Part shown: piece by piece, positions 45,461 to 56,802 of the stretch
How positions within the stretch are numbered: the stretch's first letter is position 1
Layout: each line of letters begins with the position of its first letter
Source: Prinsepia uniflora
Taxonomy: Eukaryota > Streptophyta > Magnoliopsida > Rosales > Rosaceae
DNA: 64,000 nt
Reading direction: 5' to 3'
NCBI GenBank assembly: GCA_032719365.1
Contig: CM064867.1
Coordinates: forward strand, 59,150,601 to 59,214,600
Notes under the pieces: generated by a model
What the model was told of the DNA's origin: nothing
The model's input: only the letters and a program-made list of their open reading frames with translations
Databases searched by the model: none
Made by a program: the position numbers and the translations under genes

Positions 45461-45805
45461 AAGCAAGAGGTGTAAGGATCAAAAAAAACCTCCCCATGTT
45501 TTTTCTTTCATCACTCGCTATCTGCTTTTTAATTAACCAATTTGTACCTTTCTTCGGTTGGTTTTATTTGGTTCCTTATACATTTGACAACCATCATATT
45601 TGTACCAGCCAGTGTATAACGTTGCAAAATAATTCCACAACAAATTTTTTTGCATTACTTTAATAACTAATGTTAATTGACATTTTTTGGTTAAAATTTT
45701 CAGGTTAGATTCAAAACTTTGCATATAGATATTTGGATTCACACCTGAAGTACTTTTTTTTTCTTTTGAGATTTTATCCTATTACGTTTTCTCTAATAAA
45801 GTTGT

Positions 45806-46521
45806 AACGAGGCAGGGTCCTATTTCTGTAAATTTTAGTTTTTTTTACATGATTTACTTTGCTATGTAACATTTCATCATATTCAAGTTATAAATTAATG
45901 GACAAAAATTATTTAATAAATTAATGGACAAAAATTATTTAATAAATTAATGGACAAAAATTGTAAATATTGTAATGCAGTTCTCACCACCCATGAAAAC
46001 CGTTACTATATCACATCAAGGAAGTTGTGCGCAATACCATAAATATGTACCCTTAACCCTTTTTATTTTTGTAAATTAACAATATTTTTTGTAAATTAAC
46101 AATATATACATGACCTAATTAGAGAGATTTTGAATTTTTCAATTACTTAAAAAAATGCTTACATCAAAAATAAAAATTCAAAATATCTCTAACTAGCCAT
46201 TTCTTTTTATGTAAAATTTATTGTTACATTATTTAGTTTTATTATATAGTAATCACAACAACATGGAGATTTTCTGAGACTTCAATTGAAAATGAAACTA
46301 GCCAGATTTTCACAAAGCATAGTAATCAACCAGGCAGATTTTTTGAGCCTAGCCAGATTTTTTAAGACTAACCAACCAACAGGCACCCACAATTTTTCTA
46401 GATAAGGTTTCATTTATGCACTAATTTTACACGTGCCACAAATTTTATTTCAATTGTTATAAATAGGTTCTTTGCTCTGTAAGTTGGGATGTGAAGCTTG
46501 GAGAAGAGGCCCTGCCTTGTT
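45806..46521. mobile_element. candidate small terminal-inverted-repeat element
   Basis: AACGAGGCAGGGTCC (45806-45820) faces AGGCCCTGCCTTGTT (46507-46521), whose complement is AACAAGGCAGGGCCT. The ends are similar over about 15 bp, but no target duplication is evident and no transposase is present. Could be a MITE-like relic or chance. Confidence 0.25.
45893..45962. repeat. 26-bp tandem repeat, nearly three copies
   Basis: AAATTAATGGACAAAAATTA followed by TTTAAT repeats without visible differences. Recent local duplication. Confidence 0.9.
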
Positions 46522-48098
46522 TCATGTTGTGCAACATTTTCCTCTTACATTAGCATTCTGAACTTTTACCCTCATTAAGTTTTTAATGTGATTTCATATC
46601 ATGTTTTTTAATTCAAGTATGTGTGAATAGCCCTTTCTGGGATTGGGGTTGCTTGAAGCCCTAGTCGTGTTAGTTTCGTAACTAGATTTTTGGCTCTTGA
46701 CTGTTATTTCTATGCATGCTGAAATTGTTGGATTACTAATCTTCATGAACTTAATTTATGTCTCTAAGCCATGTGAAATTTATTTTCACATAATTAACGA
46801 AGTAATTGCTTGATGGACCATAATATCATCTTGCAATTTGTGTAATCAAGGGTAGGAAGGGGAATCCTATTCATAATCTAAACTCATGGCAGCCTAGGAT
46901 TACACATCACTTTTCTAGGGGTAGTGTAGTGTTATTAAATTATCTTAGTATTTCACACATTATCTTCAACGGAAGATAATAGACATTCTAGGTACATATC
47001 ATGCTTAGAACGTGCTAAGTAAGAAAAAATAAATTTTGTGGAGTGAACGTTAACCAGACCTTCGCATGGACACTTTATTCTAAGAATGCATAGCAATTAA
47101 GCCAAGGAAATCTAATTAGGAATCATAATTGAATAGAGCGGATAAAAAGCCTTCATTCTCCTTAATTAACCACCTTCAATCAATCAACTCTTGTTTGCTT
47201 TAATTCTTTTTTTTTTGTTTACTTTTTTTTGTCACATGTCAAACTATCAAACCCCCTTTTATATTCTATTTTAATTTAAGTTACCTTGAATTTGAACTTA
47301 ATTGGAAATTATCGTTGAACAAGTTCTCAAGAGATCGATAGTTGCATGTTACAATACTACTCTATCCGATTTGGTGCACCTGTAAAGTTGTAACTAGGAG
47401 AGATATAGTTCACATTAATTGTGTTTAATATTTCTTCTATCAGCTGGATTGGATTCAATCCAATTATATATTACAGATATATAAATATATATATAATATA
47501 TAATATATATTTGTTAAAGCTAAGCCATAAAGTTATCTACTCATTAATAGTGTTTTGACTATTTTATTCTTATTTTTTTTTTCATTGTCCTGAATGGTAA
47601 ACATACAATTTTCCGTTCGATATTCATTTATTATTATTATTATTATGCTTACGATTAGCTATCCTATTTTACTATAATAAATGTAAAAATATGTAAATAA
47701 ACAAATGATGTTGTACTAGTTAATCATCTTTTCAACATTTTTCTCATATTCTAAATCTATTTATATACATATATACACATTATTTTGCAGAAGTTGTATT
47801 TATAATCAATTGAATAGTCCCGCAGCAATGCGCATGCTATTCTTGCTAGTATATATCAAACCTAAGTCACAAATGTACTATTCATCAATATTGTTTTGAT
47901 TATATTTCCCTTAATTTTTTCCGTTTCTTTGTTGCAAAAATCAAAATTATAATTCGCCCATCGATATTAGTTATTATTATTATTACTACTACTACAAATA
48001 ATTGTTATTAGTTTATTACTAAATTTGGAGATATTATCCCGTACACCAAGTCTAATGAAATATCACTACAATTAGTATTATTACAACTACTATTCTAT

Positions 48099-48175
48099 GT
48101 AACGACCCGACCCGGAGTTCGGGTTTAGATTAGTGATTAATGAAGGATTAGTGAAGTTAATTGGTGATTAGTTGA
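48099..48175 (+). repeat. Q 5' LTR remnant, first 77 bp
   Basis: TGTAACGACCCGACCCGG and following bases match the start of the LTR at 53881, then join internal sequence homologous to about 57560. A deletion removed the rest of the LTR and the first internal part. Confidence 0.75.
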
Positions 48176-49429
48176 AATATTTCGCCATATGCCGAGGTTG
48201 GCATTTGGTGATGTCGAGGCCAGTACTTGGTGATTCCTCGATACTAAGGATTGATGACTCCGAGGGTAGTGACGGCGGAGTCCGGGGTTAGTGGTTGACA
48301 ATTGACTATCCCGAGAATTGGATCGGTACTTTAGTGATGCTCGGACGTTGAATCTCAGAAAGATTGTAACGTGCGTAATAAGATAGGAACCAACAGATGA
48401 GTTGAGTTGGATTGTTTCTGGACACGAAAAGGTTGCCCTGGTGAGTTGTGGATTTTCCTAAGTCCCGTAGAGGAGTTGACGTTTGGACAGTTAGTCCGGC
48501 AGTGGTATACTTGTTGGGGATGAAGTCCCATGGTTGAAAAAGGTGGATACACTTCCAACATGATTGGAATCTCGGAATTAGGAGATGTTGTAGTTGAAAT
48601 GATGAGATGTTGTGTTGGTTCCGAGTTGGTGTTAAATGTTGATTGAGTGAGGGAGACTCATGATGGTGTACGATGGGACTTCATGACAGGACCCATCCCA
48701 ATCCCCCCGGGATTAGTGCGGGATGACCCTGCTCCCGTCTGACACGAAGTGTCAGACAAGGGATATTTCCGACCTTTGCCCTCCCGGGCTATCAGAGTAC
48801 GCCAGGATCCGGAGGAGGCATGTGATATCTCGATCTCTCCTACAGTCCACATCCGATGTCAACCTGAAGGGCAGTCAAAACATTAAAAACTGTGAGTGGA
48901 CAAAACAAAGAGTTTATAAAAACATTTAATAAGGAAGACATTTGTACCCTCCACTAAAAAGCATGCATGCATTCGAAAACCATTTATCCAAAACAAACCA
49001 TATGTGGGACTAAGCCCAAAGCAGATATAAACTAAGGTCAAAAGGACCACAATAAAAACGACCATACGGGCCACTGCCCAAATCCTGTGCACACCTGTAC
49101 ACACCACATATCATATATCATATATCCATCACATACATATATATAAGTCATGCAACCAATCCTGTCACGGTATCCAAAGCCACGCGCGTGCTACCCGGGT
49201 CTCAATCCGAGTCTTCTCAAAGTCAAGATCAATGTCCGCAGACCACTGACCCTACCCGAGGTAATAGTAATCATAGCCTTCCTGAGAGTAAGGAACCCAA
49301 CTGGGGGGTGACTCCACTCAGTCGGTGCTCCGTGACTACTCCGGGGTCCACCCAGGCCAACGACCCTCCCCGGAGGAGATAATAGAAGTAAAGGAAGGTA
49401 GACGAACATATATATACATAACATAAACA

Positions 49430-49760
49430 TTCATGACCGGTTCCCCTGAACCGTCATGATCCATAATATCCATAAGCAAGTAACATGCCGGTTCCCATAA
49501 ACCGTCATGTACCGTAATAACATAACCAGGGTTCATGTCGGTCCCCATAAACCGTCATGAACCAGAATGACCTGACAAAGGTTCATGCCGGTTCCCATAA
49601 ACCGTCATGAACCACAATGACCTTTCCAGAGTTCATGCCGGTTCCCATAAACCGTCATGAACTTGGAAATCCACGTAGGGTCCCTGACCCGAAATCATAA
49701 ACCATAAAGTAACTGGGTCTCGTGCCCGAACATATGACTCAACTGGGCACCGTGCCCGAT
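49430..49760. repeat. hairpin array in solo LTR (M type, best preserved)
   Basis: Five 33-38-bp hairpins: CATGACCGGTTC/GAACCGTCATG; CATGCCGGTT/AACCGTCATG; GGTTCATG/CATGAACC twice; AGTTCATG/CATGAACT. Small GGGT/ACCC and GGGCAC/GTGCCC hairpins follow (49678-49760). The GGTTCATG to AGTTCATG change is matched in the other arm. Confidence 0.9.
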
Positions 49761-50687
49761 ATCTAAGGGGCAGTCACGACTCCGATCATAGTGATGCATG
49801 CAACCATCCATCCAGGACCGCCCTCAATCCTGGTATGTCGCCGTGAACGAATCAACCGACGCGACCATCGCAAGATCATGGTGCACTCATCACCGATCGC
49901 TATCCTGAACCGTCAGCACTCCGTAGTCGAGCCTCTCCAGGGTGCCCGACAACGAATCGTGCATCGTGACCTCTCCGGAAGGAACACATCCAAATCCGGA
50001 GGCGAGCGTCGTATCGTCGATCGTCGTGCACATAGCACCCGTCGCGACCACGATTTAGACCCGAAGGTCGTAAATAGTGTCATATGCCCGAGACAAAACC
50101 GAATGGGTCTCATACCCGAGTTTATCCATTTAGAAATCCAAAATCAAATCATTTAAATCAATAAAGAAATACAGACACGTATAAGCACCGTATAAGGCCG
50201 AAACCTCGAAATACGTGCTTATACGTAACCACATACAAATGCACCCATGGCATCATCAAAAAAGTAATAAAACATATAATAAACATTTATGCATGCACCA
50301 ATTTAGAAAACAAAGTCCACTCACAGACCGTCCGAGCTGCCGCCTCGATTTGCGTGCCATACGGCTCCCCGAGCCGATCACCGTCACCGGGACTCCCAAA
50401 CCTGTCCAAATCGGAATAGAAGGGTACTAACTACTTAATTAACCTCCCACTAAAGCCCCGTAATTTTCCCGTATTTTCAACTATTTTTAATCCCGAACCT
50501 AAACCTTCCGATGCCCCGAAACATATCGAGACGGTGTCCGATCGACACGAAACCAGTCTCAAAATGTTCGTTACATCGAATAGATGATTTCATATGTTGG
50601 AACCTTCCCCAGATTCCCTGCCACGCGCCCTCACGCGCCGCCTGAAGTGGCTGCGCGTGGGCTTCACGCGCCTACTACAGTACCTGC

Positions 50688-50849
50688 TGACGTCATCGCT
50701 GACGTCAGCATGACGTCATCACTGACAGCCCCTGACAGTGACACGTGTCACGCTCCCATTGGCCCACTGTCTGACATGTCAGTCTGACATTGTCAGATCT
50801 GACATGATGACGTCATCCCTGACATGATGACGTCATCAGGATGACGTCA
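50688..50849. promoter_or_regulatory. dense TGACGTCA palindrome array (bZIP-type sites)
   Basis: Six TGACGTCA palindromes (50688, 50700, 50711, 50808, 50828, 50842) plus TGACACGTGTCA (50739-50750, a CACGTG core) and CTGACATGTCAG (50771-50782) within 162 bp. The 25426-28552 LTR lacks this block. ACGT-core palindromes are recognised by plant bZIP factors. In the LTR orientation the block lies upstream of the inverted arm, so it may act as a promoter enhancer. Activity is inference. Confidence 0.75.
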
Positions 50850-53800
50850 TCAGTCATCCCCTACATCGGTCAGACCGGTCCGAACCGGTCCGGTCCGGTT
50901 TTTCCTGCAACTTGGACCGGCGTAACCGGTCCAGGTCTCCTTCTCCCTCATTTTCGGTCCGTTTGCTTCCATTCCAACTCCTAAATTCCTATTTCTTCAT
51001 TTCCTATCAATCCTAATTAACTAAACAACCTAAAACCTACGAAATCCGACCGGTCCAATTTGAACCTCACGGTTCAATTTTTCCCGATCAGTCTACACGG
51101 CTTCTCGGCCGTCAACCACCACCAAAACCTTCCTAAAATGTCCCTAGCAACCTAATGGACTCATTAAAACCATTAAAAACTAACCATAACAACGAAAATG
51201 GAAAAATGGATCAAAATGGGCTAACCGGGTACCCGTTCGGGTTTCTCCTCCTCTCGCCGCCGTGGGCGGCGGTTCAGGCCTCCAAGCCGGCCACCTCGGC
51301 TCCCTCAATCTCCCTGGTCCTCTGCCTGGTCACGGGTGATGGTTGGCTGGGTTTGGGTTGCACGGGAATGAGAGAAAATGGTGAGATCGGGTGGGTTTGT
51401 GTGTGGATGAAGAAATGAAAATGCACGGGGATGGGTTTGGTGCATGAGTAGGTGGGGTTGGCCAGTGGATGGGTGACAAGTGTCACTCATCCATTGGGCC
51501 TCCATTAAATATCTGGGCCCACTAGAGACAAAACTGCACTTTTTGTCTCGTAAAACGTGCCGTTGTGAATAGTAACTGGGAACTTCCGTGAACCGTAACT
51601 TCGCCGTCGAACGTCCGAATTCGACGTGCCGCCTGTCTACGGATTCGTATCGTCCTTATCTACGTAATGGTCTTCGGCCCTCGGCCATCGGACCTCCCGG
51701 TTAAAAAGTCAACTTTTAACCTCCTATTCACCCAAATTACCAAAATGCCCCTAAACTTCCGAACGTCATAACTTCTTCCTCGAACGACAGAATTGAACGT
51801 GCCACCTGTCTATGAACTCGTGACGTCACGAACTACGTCACGGTCATCGGTCAAAGTCCATTTGACCACCCGATTGAAAAGTCAACGTTTTGCCATCACT
51901 AGGGGCAAAACGGTCATTTCGCATCGTTCGTCCGATTTCGCTCTACTAATCACAGATTAGCCTCACTAATCGTGATTAGTCACTAATCTAATCATGAAAT
52001 TCGGGACGGGTCGTTACACTTCAGGAGTTGTGACCCCATTTAATTGTGGACTCGTGTGGTTGTGTTTAGAAGTAGAGAGAGTACTTGGTAACGCCATGAT
52101 TGGCAGGTGTGGCAAGTGTCATAGGATTGTGTTAAGTTGGAGTGAGGTAGGACGAATTGTGATGTCATGGTTGTGGACCATTGTGAGTTCTGTGGTATGA
52201 TGACGAAAGAAAGATCATAAGGACAGATGATAAGGAGTGACTATAACTGATCGATATGAGGTAATTGAAGAGAACCTAAAATCTAGACGTGTCTCGAGAC
52301 GTGTGGTAGTCTTGATCGATTTGGTCTGATGCGGTGGTCTGATCATTTGTACGAACTGAAGGTGAAGTACTGAGATAGTAAGTGGGATCCACTTAGGAGT
52401 AAGTGGATCGAGATTTGATCGCTTATGGCTTAGGATTGAGGTGTTGTGGATCAGGAGAATCGTATGCAAGATAGAGCTTGCAAATGTTAGTAGGATAACA
52501 AGACAGAAGTTGTATATGTGGAGGAGGAGTATGGTCTGTTTTTGGATACGTATGAGTATTTGGACTTGGATCTAGTGTTGGGTCTGCCCTGTGCACGTAA
52601 ATGAGATGTGATTGGATTTGATATTGGTCAGGAGACCCAGGAGATCGGGAGACTCTGAATAGAATTGAGTTGGTATTCTTCGGAAGACGTGTTGGGCCTG
52701 AAGTGTTGGTCTAGTGTTGGATTGGACCGATGGACTTCAAAAGTGAAGCGTGATTGGCTTGTAGACAGGTAGTAATCAGTGTGTTTGTGTGCACCAGAGA
52801 TATACTGTGAGGGTTGACAGATACACTAGGGTGGAGCCGATATGTTTGGTGGAGATCTGTGGTATGTCATTGGAAGTAATTGAGGCATCTTGTGATGTTT
52901 TGGTGGTATGCACCGTGATTCTTGTTGGTTGTGATTGGTGCATGTACTTGAGATGTGTATGTAGTGGTTGTTTTACTGGTGGGAACCATTCCGATGCGAT
53001 TGGATCCGTATCGTGATGTTTAGCTAGAGACGTTGGTGAACGGTTTTTGTTGGTTGTATGGCTGAGCGGAGTAGTTCCGATGTGTAGTTCCAGTGTAATT
53101 AACGGGTTGAGATGCGAAATCTCGAGTGATCTGATTGGTTGTTGCAGGCTTCCGTGATTGTATGCGAGCTGGATGTTCTGAGTCACGATTGACTGGTGGG
53201 ACCCTGACGCTGAGATGTGTGATCACGGTTTGACAGGTATGTGATAGGGTCCAGTTGCAGATAGGTAGTGTGTGACATGGATGGTGTTCCCACAGGATGA
53301 CAGTGTTGGTGGTTAGTGGAACCACCGGTGAGATGATTGGTTGAGTTAGTGGTATGAGCGAGTATGTTGTGACTCCGATAAGGTCAGCGCGGAACAGTGA
53401 TGGACGTAGTACGGAACATTGAACGGATATTGATGCATGGGAGTACTGAGGCCGGTAGATGTCGTCTTGAGAATTGGTTTGTGAGGTGAGATTTGTACTT
53501 GTCGACAGCAGACTCTCGCAATGTACTGACGAGTTGGTACGAGGTAGGCATGACTCGAAAAAGGATTGAGGATGATGAGACTGGTAGTTGAGCCGTGAGT
53601 GTCGGCAGGTGCGAGGTTAGAGATACCGCGGGTACCAGTTGGAAATGTGTTGACCTCGGTGAGACTGAGATGATCGCCAGATGGATCGAAAGTTGGTTTG
53701 AGTTGGTTCGCTCGGCGAAGATGTGGCGGCAGTTTGGGAACTGTCATGATAAGGCTGGATTGGCAGGTGATGGATACCAGGTAGGAGACCATGGTGCGAG

Positions 53801-53880
53801 ATCAGTTTGATTTCCCCCGTTCATTACGGACGTACGTTATTCGGAATTTCGTGGACGAAATTCGTTTTAAGGGGGGAGAT

Positions 53881-56802
53881 TGTAACGAACCATCCCGGAT
53901 TTCGGGATTAGATTAGTGATTAATGATGGATTAGAGAAGTTAATTGGTGATTAGTTGGGTGATTTCGGACGGACGGTGAGAAATGACGGTTTTGCCCCTA
54001 AAATGGGTGAAGTGTTGACTTTTGATTCGGACGGTCAAATGGACTTTGGCCGATGACTGTGACGTAGTTTGGGATATCAAGAGTTCATAGACAGGTGGCA
54101 CATCCAATTCTGACATTCGAGGAAGAAGTTATGATGTTCGGAAGTCGAGGGGTATTTTGGTAATTTGGTTGAAAAGGGCAAATTGTTGACTTTATTATAC
54201 GACAAATATTTTTCACGTAGTTTGAGGACCGTTAGGTAGGTCTCAATTCCTTGAGTACAACGACAGGCGGCACGCAATCATTGAACTTTGGACGCCTCAG
54301 ATTTTGGTCTAAACGTGCGAGGGGCAAAATGGTAATTTGTGCACCAAGGGAAAAATGGTCTTTTGGCTGATTTTGAAAATGGTTCAATAGTATGGGGACA
54401 TCTGTCCCTATATGGTTGGATATTTTCAACTGGGAGCAATGAGATGTGGCCACTTGTCCATTCTCTGGTTGGTTCCAGCCTATTCTCACAAAATGATCGA
54501 TTCAAAATAGGGCAGTGTAGTCGTGCATATGGTTTAAGTCGAGAGAGTGAGAGATTAGTGTGTGCTTTTGCTTGTGTGTGTGACTGAGTGAAAAAGAGAG
54601 TGAGTCACGTGGTGTGAGAGCGAGGAAACAGAGAGACAGAGAGACAGAGAGGTAGAACCGTGAACAACCGTGCAATTCAAATGTCCAAACCATTGCGACC
54701 CTTTCTGTTGGTAGTGATCACTAAGTAAAAGGAGACCAGGACGACGTGAGGATTACGATGGAGGCCACGACGGAGGGCCAGAGGGAAGGTAAGCCATTTT
54801 CTGCAACCTCTGTTTCTCTGTCTTTGTTCAAACATGGTAGTGTGGGCTTTGTTGGTTAATGATGGATTTGGTTGAATGGTTGATTTTCTGGAGACTGAGA
54901 CAAGTCCACTGGACATGAAACCGAGACCTGGGGTGGTCTGTGGCGGCTGGGAATGAAGATCGAAAGTTAGCCATTTCTTCTTATAATCGAGAAGGTAACC
55001 ATCTAGCCCTAGTTTCATGTTTTTATTAGGTAGATCGATTAGAAGTTAGGAGGCGATGATAATGGTGGGAAGAGGATAAAAAAATGGACTAAAAACGTAG
55101 GAAAACTGTGAACGCCGGTTCGGCTGGACCGGGCTGGACCAAACCGATCTGGACAGGGTTCAGCGGGAGGTTGAAAATGAACAGCGTGGTGCATGAGGCC
55201 CACGTGCAGCCCCTTTGGGCGGTGCATGTGGGCGCATGGCACAGTGTTTGAGGACGTGTTCAACAAGACTTTTAAAGTATTCGATGTAATGAACATTTTG
55301 GGACTAGTTTCGAGTCAATTGGACATCAGTTCGATATGTTTCGGGATGTCCAAAGGTTTAGGATTACGTTTAAAAATAGTTAAAATTTAAAAAAATTATG
55401 GGGCTTTAGCATAAACATTGCAAAGTAGTTAGTGGATTTGGACAGATTCGAGAAAGCCGGTGATAGTGGATTAGCCGGGAAAGCGTAATTACAAGCGTAT
55501 CGAGGTAGCAGCTAGAATGGTATGTGAGTGGACTTTGTTTTCTAACTTATGATGCATGCATAAATATTTTTATATGTTTTATATACGTGATTTCTATGTT
55601 TATTATTATGATTTCTGTGATTTACGGTTTTGCACGTATTTCGAAAGATTTTACGTAATTGTACGTTTTACGAGATATGCTTTTATGTCGTGATTTGATA
55701 ATGGTTTCAATACTTTGATATTGGGATTGGAATTATGATTTGAATTCAAGGATTTATATATGGATTTTGAAAAGTGATTTCAGTTTTGGAATCGAAATTC
55801 AGAAATATGATTTGGGATTCGGTTTTGGAACTTGAAAAGTGGAATTCTGGATTTGGATTCGGAATGATGATTTTGGATTTAGCTTGGGATTCGAAATGGT
55901 GGTTTCGAATTCGGATTTGGACATGGATTTGGAAATGGTTTTAAAAATGGTTTTGGATTGGATTTGCTGGATCTGGTATTGGGTTTAAAGACCACGATAT
56001 GATATGTGACGGGGGCAGGCCAGGATCTGTGATTGGGTTTAAAGACCCGGATTGAGTTTAAAGACTCGGGAGTTTAAAGACTCGGATATTGTGATTTCCC
56101 TTGTAGGCCTATTGAGTTTAAAGACTCGGGAGTTTAAAGACTCGGATTGATATGGAGGCCTGTTGAGTTTAAAGACTCGGATATATATTGAGTTTAAAGA
56201 CTCGGATAGATCCAGCAGGTTCGATGGATTAAAATGTGTGTTTTTTTTTAAATGGTTTTGGATTTATGTGATATCATGTTGTTTTAAATGGTTTTCAGCT
56301 GTTTTCGGCTATGACCCGGATGATATGGATTTTGATGGTTTTGGGCTGAGGCCCGGGATTTGAGAAAAGGAAATGATTTCGGTTTTCATAAACGGTTTTT
56401 ATTATCTTGGAAATAAAATGGTTTTCTTATGCTGAAAATGAACTGGTTTTCGAATGCATGCATTGGTTTTACATGGAGGGTATAAATGTCATTTCTTATG
56501 AAATTTTTTCTGAACTTATTATTTATTTTTGTCCCCTCACAGTCTTTTATGTTTTCGATACCCTCCAGGTTGATGCGGTGCGGGCTGTTGTTAGTGAGAC
56601 AGAGACATCACACATGCGATCCACAGTGATGCTGTGAGCTCTGGTTAACAGAAGTTGGTTTTGGTACGTTAACCTGGGTATCCCTTGTTTGGCTTCCGTG
56701 TTACACGGGGGTTGAACAGGTGTTTAGCCTTCGTGTCTCATGCAAGTTAGACGGGAGCATGACTTATCCCTTAATTCCGGAGGATTGGGGATGGTCGTGT
56801 CA
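53881..56802 (+). repeat. Q LTR, complete, 2922 bp
   Basis: TGTAACGAACCATCCCGG to GGTCGTGTCA. Contains TAGACAGGTGGCAC and CGACAGGCGGCACG 172 bp apart (54089 and 54261), the left arm GTGAGTGGAC (55524-55533), GATTTGGATTCGG-type repeats (55690-55990), the hairpin array (55981-56205), the right arm with one change (56531-56540) and ACCCTCCAGG (near 56561). A primer site directly after it shows that it serves as the 5' LTR of copy 2. Confidence 0.9.
55981..56205 (+). repeat. hairpin array GAGT-TTAAAG-ACTC in Q LTR
   Basis: Eight units: TTAAAG loop with GAGT/ACTC arms six times, GGGT/ACCC once and one decayed GGGT/ACCA. Both arms change together between the two types. Confidence 0.85.

Larger units (their letters stand above)
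45461..48098. other. AT-rich unassigned DNA
   Basis: No coding sequence. Features seen: three tandem copies of a 26-bp unit (45893-45962), two copies of GTAAATTAACAATAT (46072-46104), an imperfect foldback (46117-46190), a candidate terminal-inverted-repeat element (45806-46521), TA-rich microsatellite near 47470-47512, and ATT/ACT trinucleotide runs near 47627-47646 and 47971-47996. It is likely a relic flank into which element Q inserted. Confidence 0.5.
48684..52018 (-). mobile_element. solo LTR, M subfamily, 3335 bp
   Basis: TGACAGGACCC to GGGTCGTTACA on +, flanked by perfect CTTCA target duplications (48679-48683, 52019-52023). Minus orientation. About 200 bp longer than the M LTR at 25426, mainly from a copy-specific palindrome array (50688-50849). 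Carries inverted arms (48890-48901, 50315-50326), the hairpin array (49430-49760) and the CCTGTCTA pair (51632, 51805; 173 bp). Confidence 0.93.
48176..53880 (+). other. Q internal copy 1, non-coding, split by a solo LTR
   Basis: 48176-48683 and 52019-53880 match about 57560-59927. The match at the solo LTR site is continuous once the LTR and one CTTCA copy are removed. No gag or pol motif in any frame. Ends with GAATTTC (53844-53850), GAAATTC (53857-53863) and a TTTTAAGGGGGGAGA polypurine tract before the LTR. Confidence 0.8.

Noticed and set aside
53345..53810. Open frames on both strands in the Q interior that recur near 59427-59795
   Set aside because: No gag or pol motif, both strands are open alike, and the second copy has different frame breaks. 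Non-coding homology is the simpler reading.
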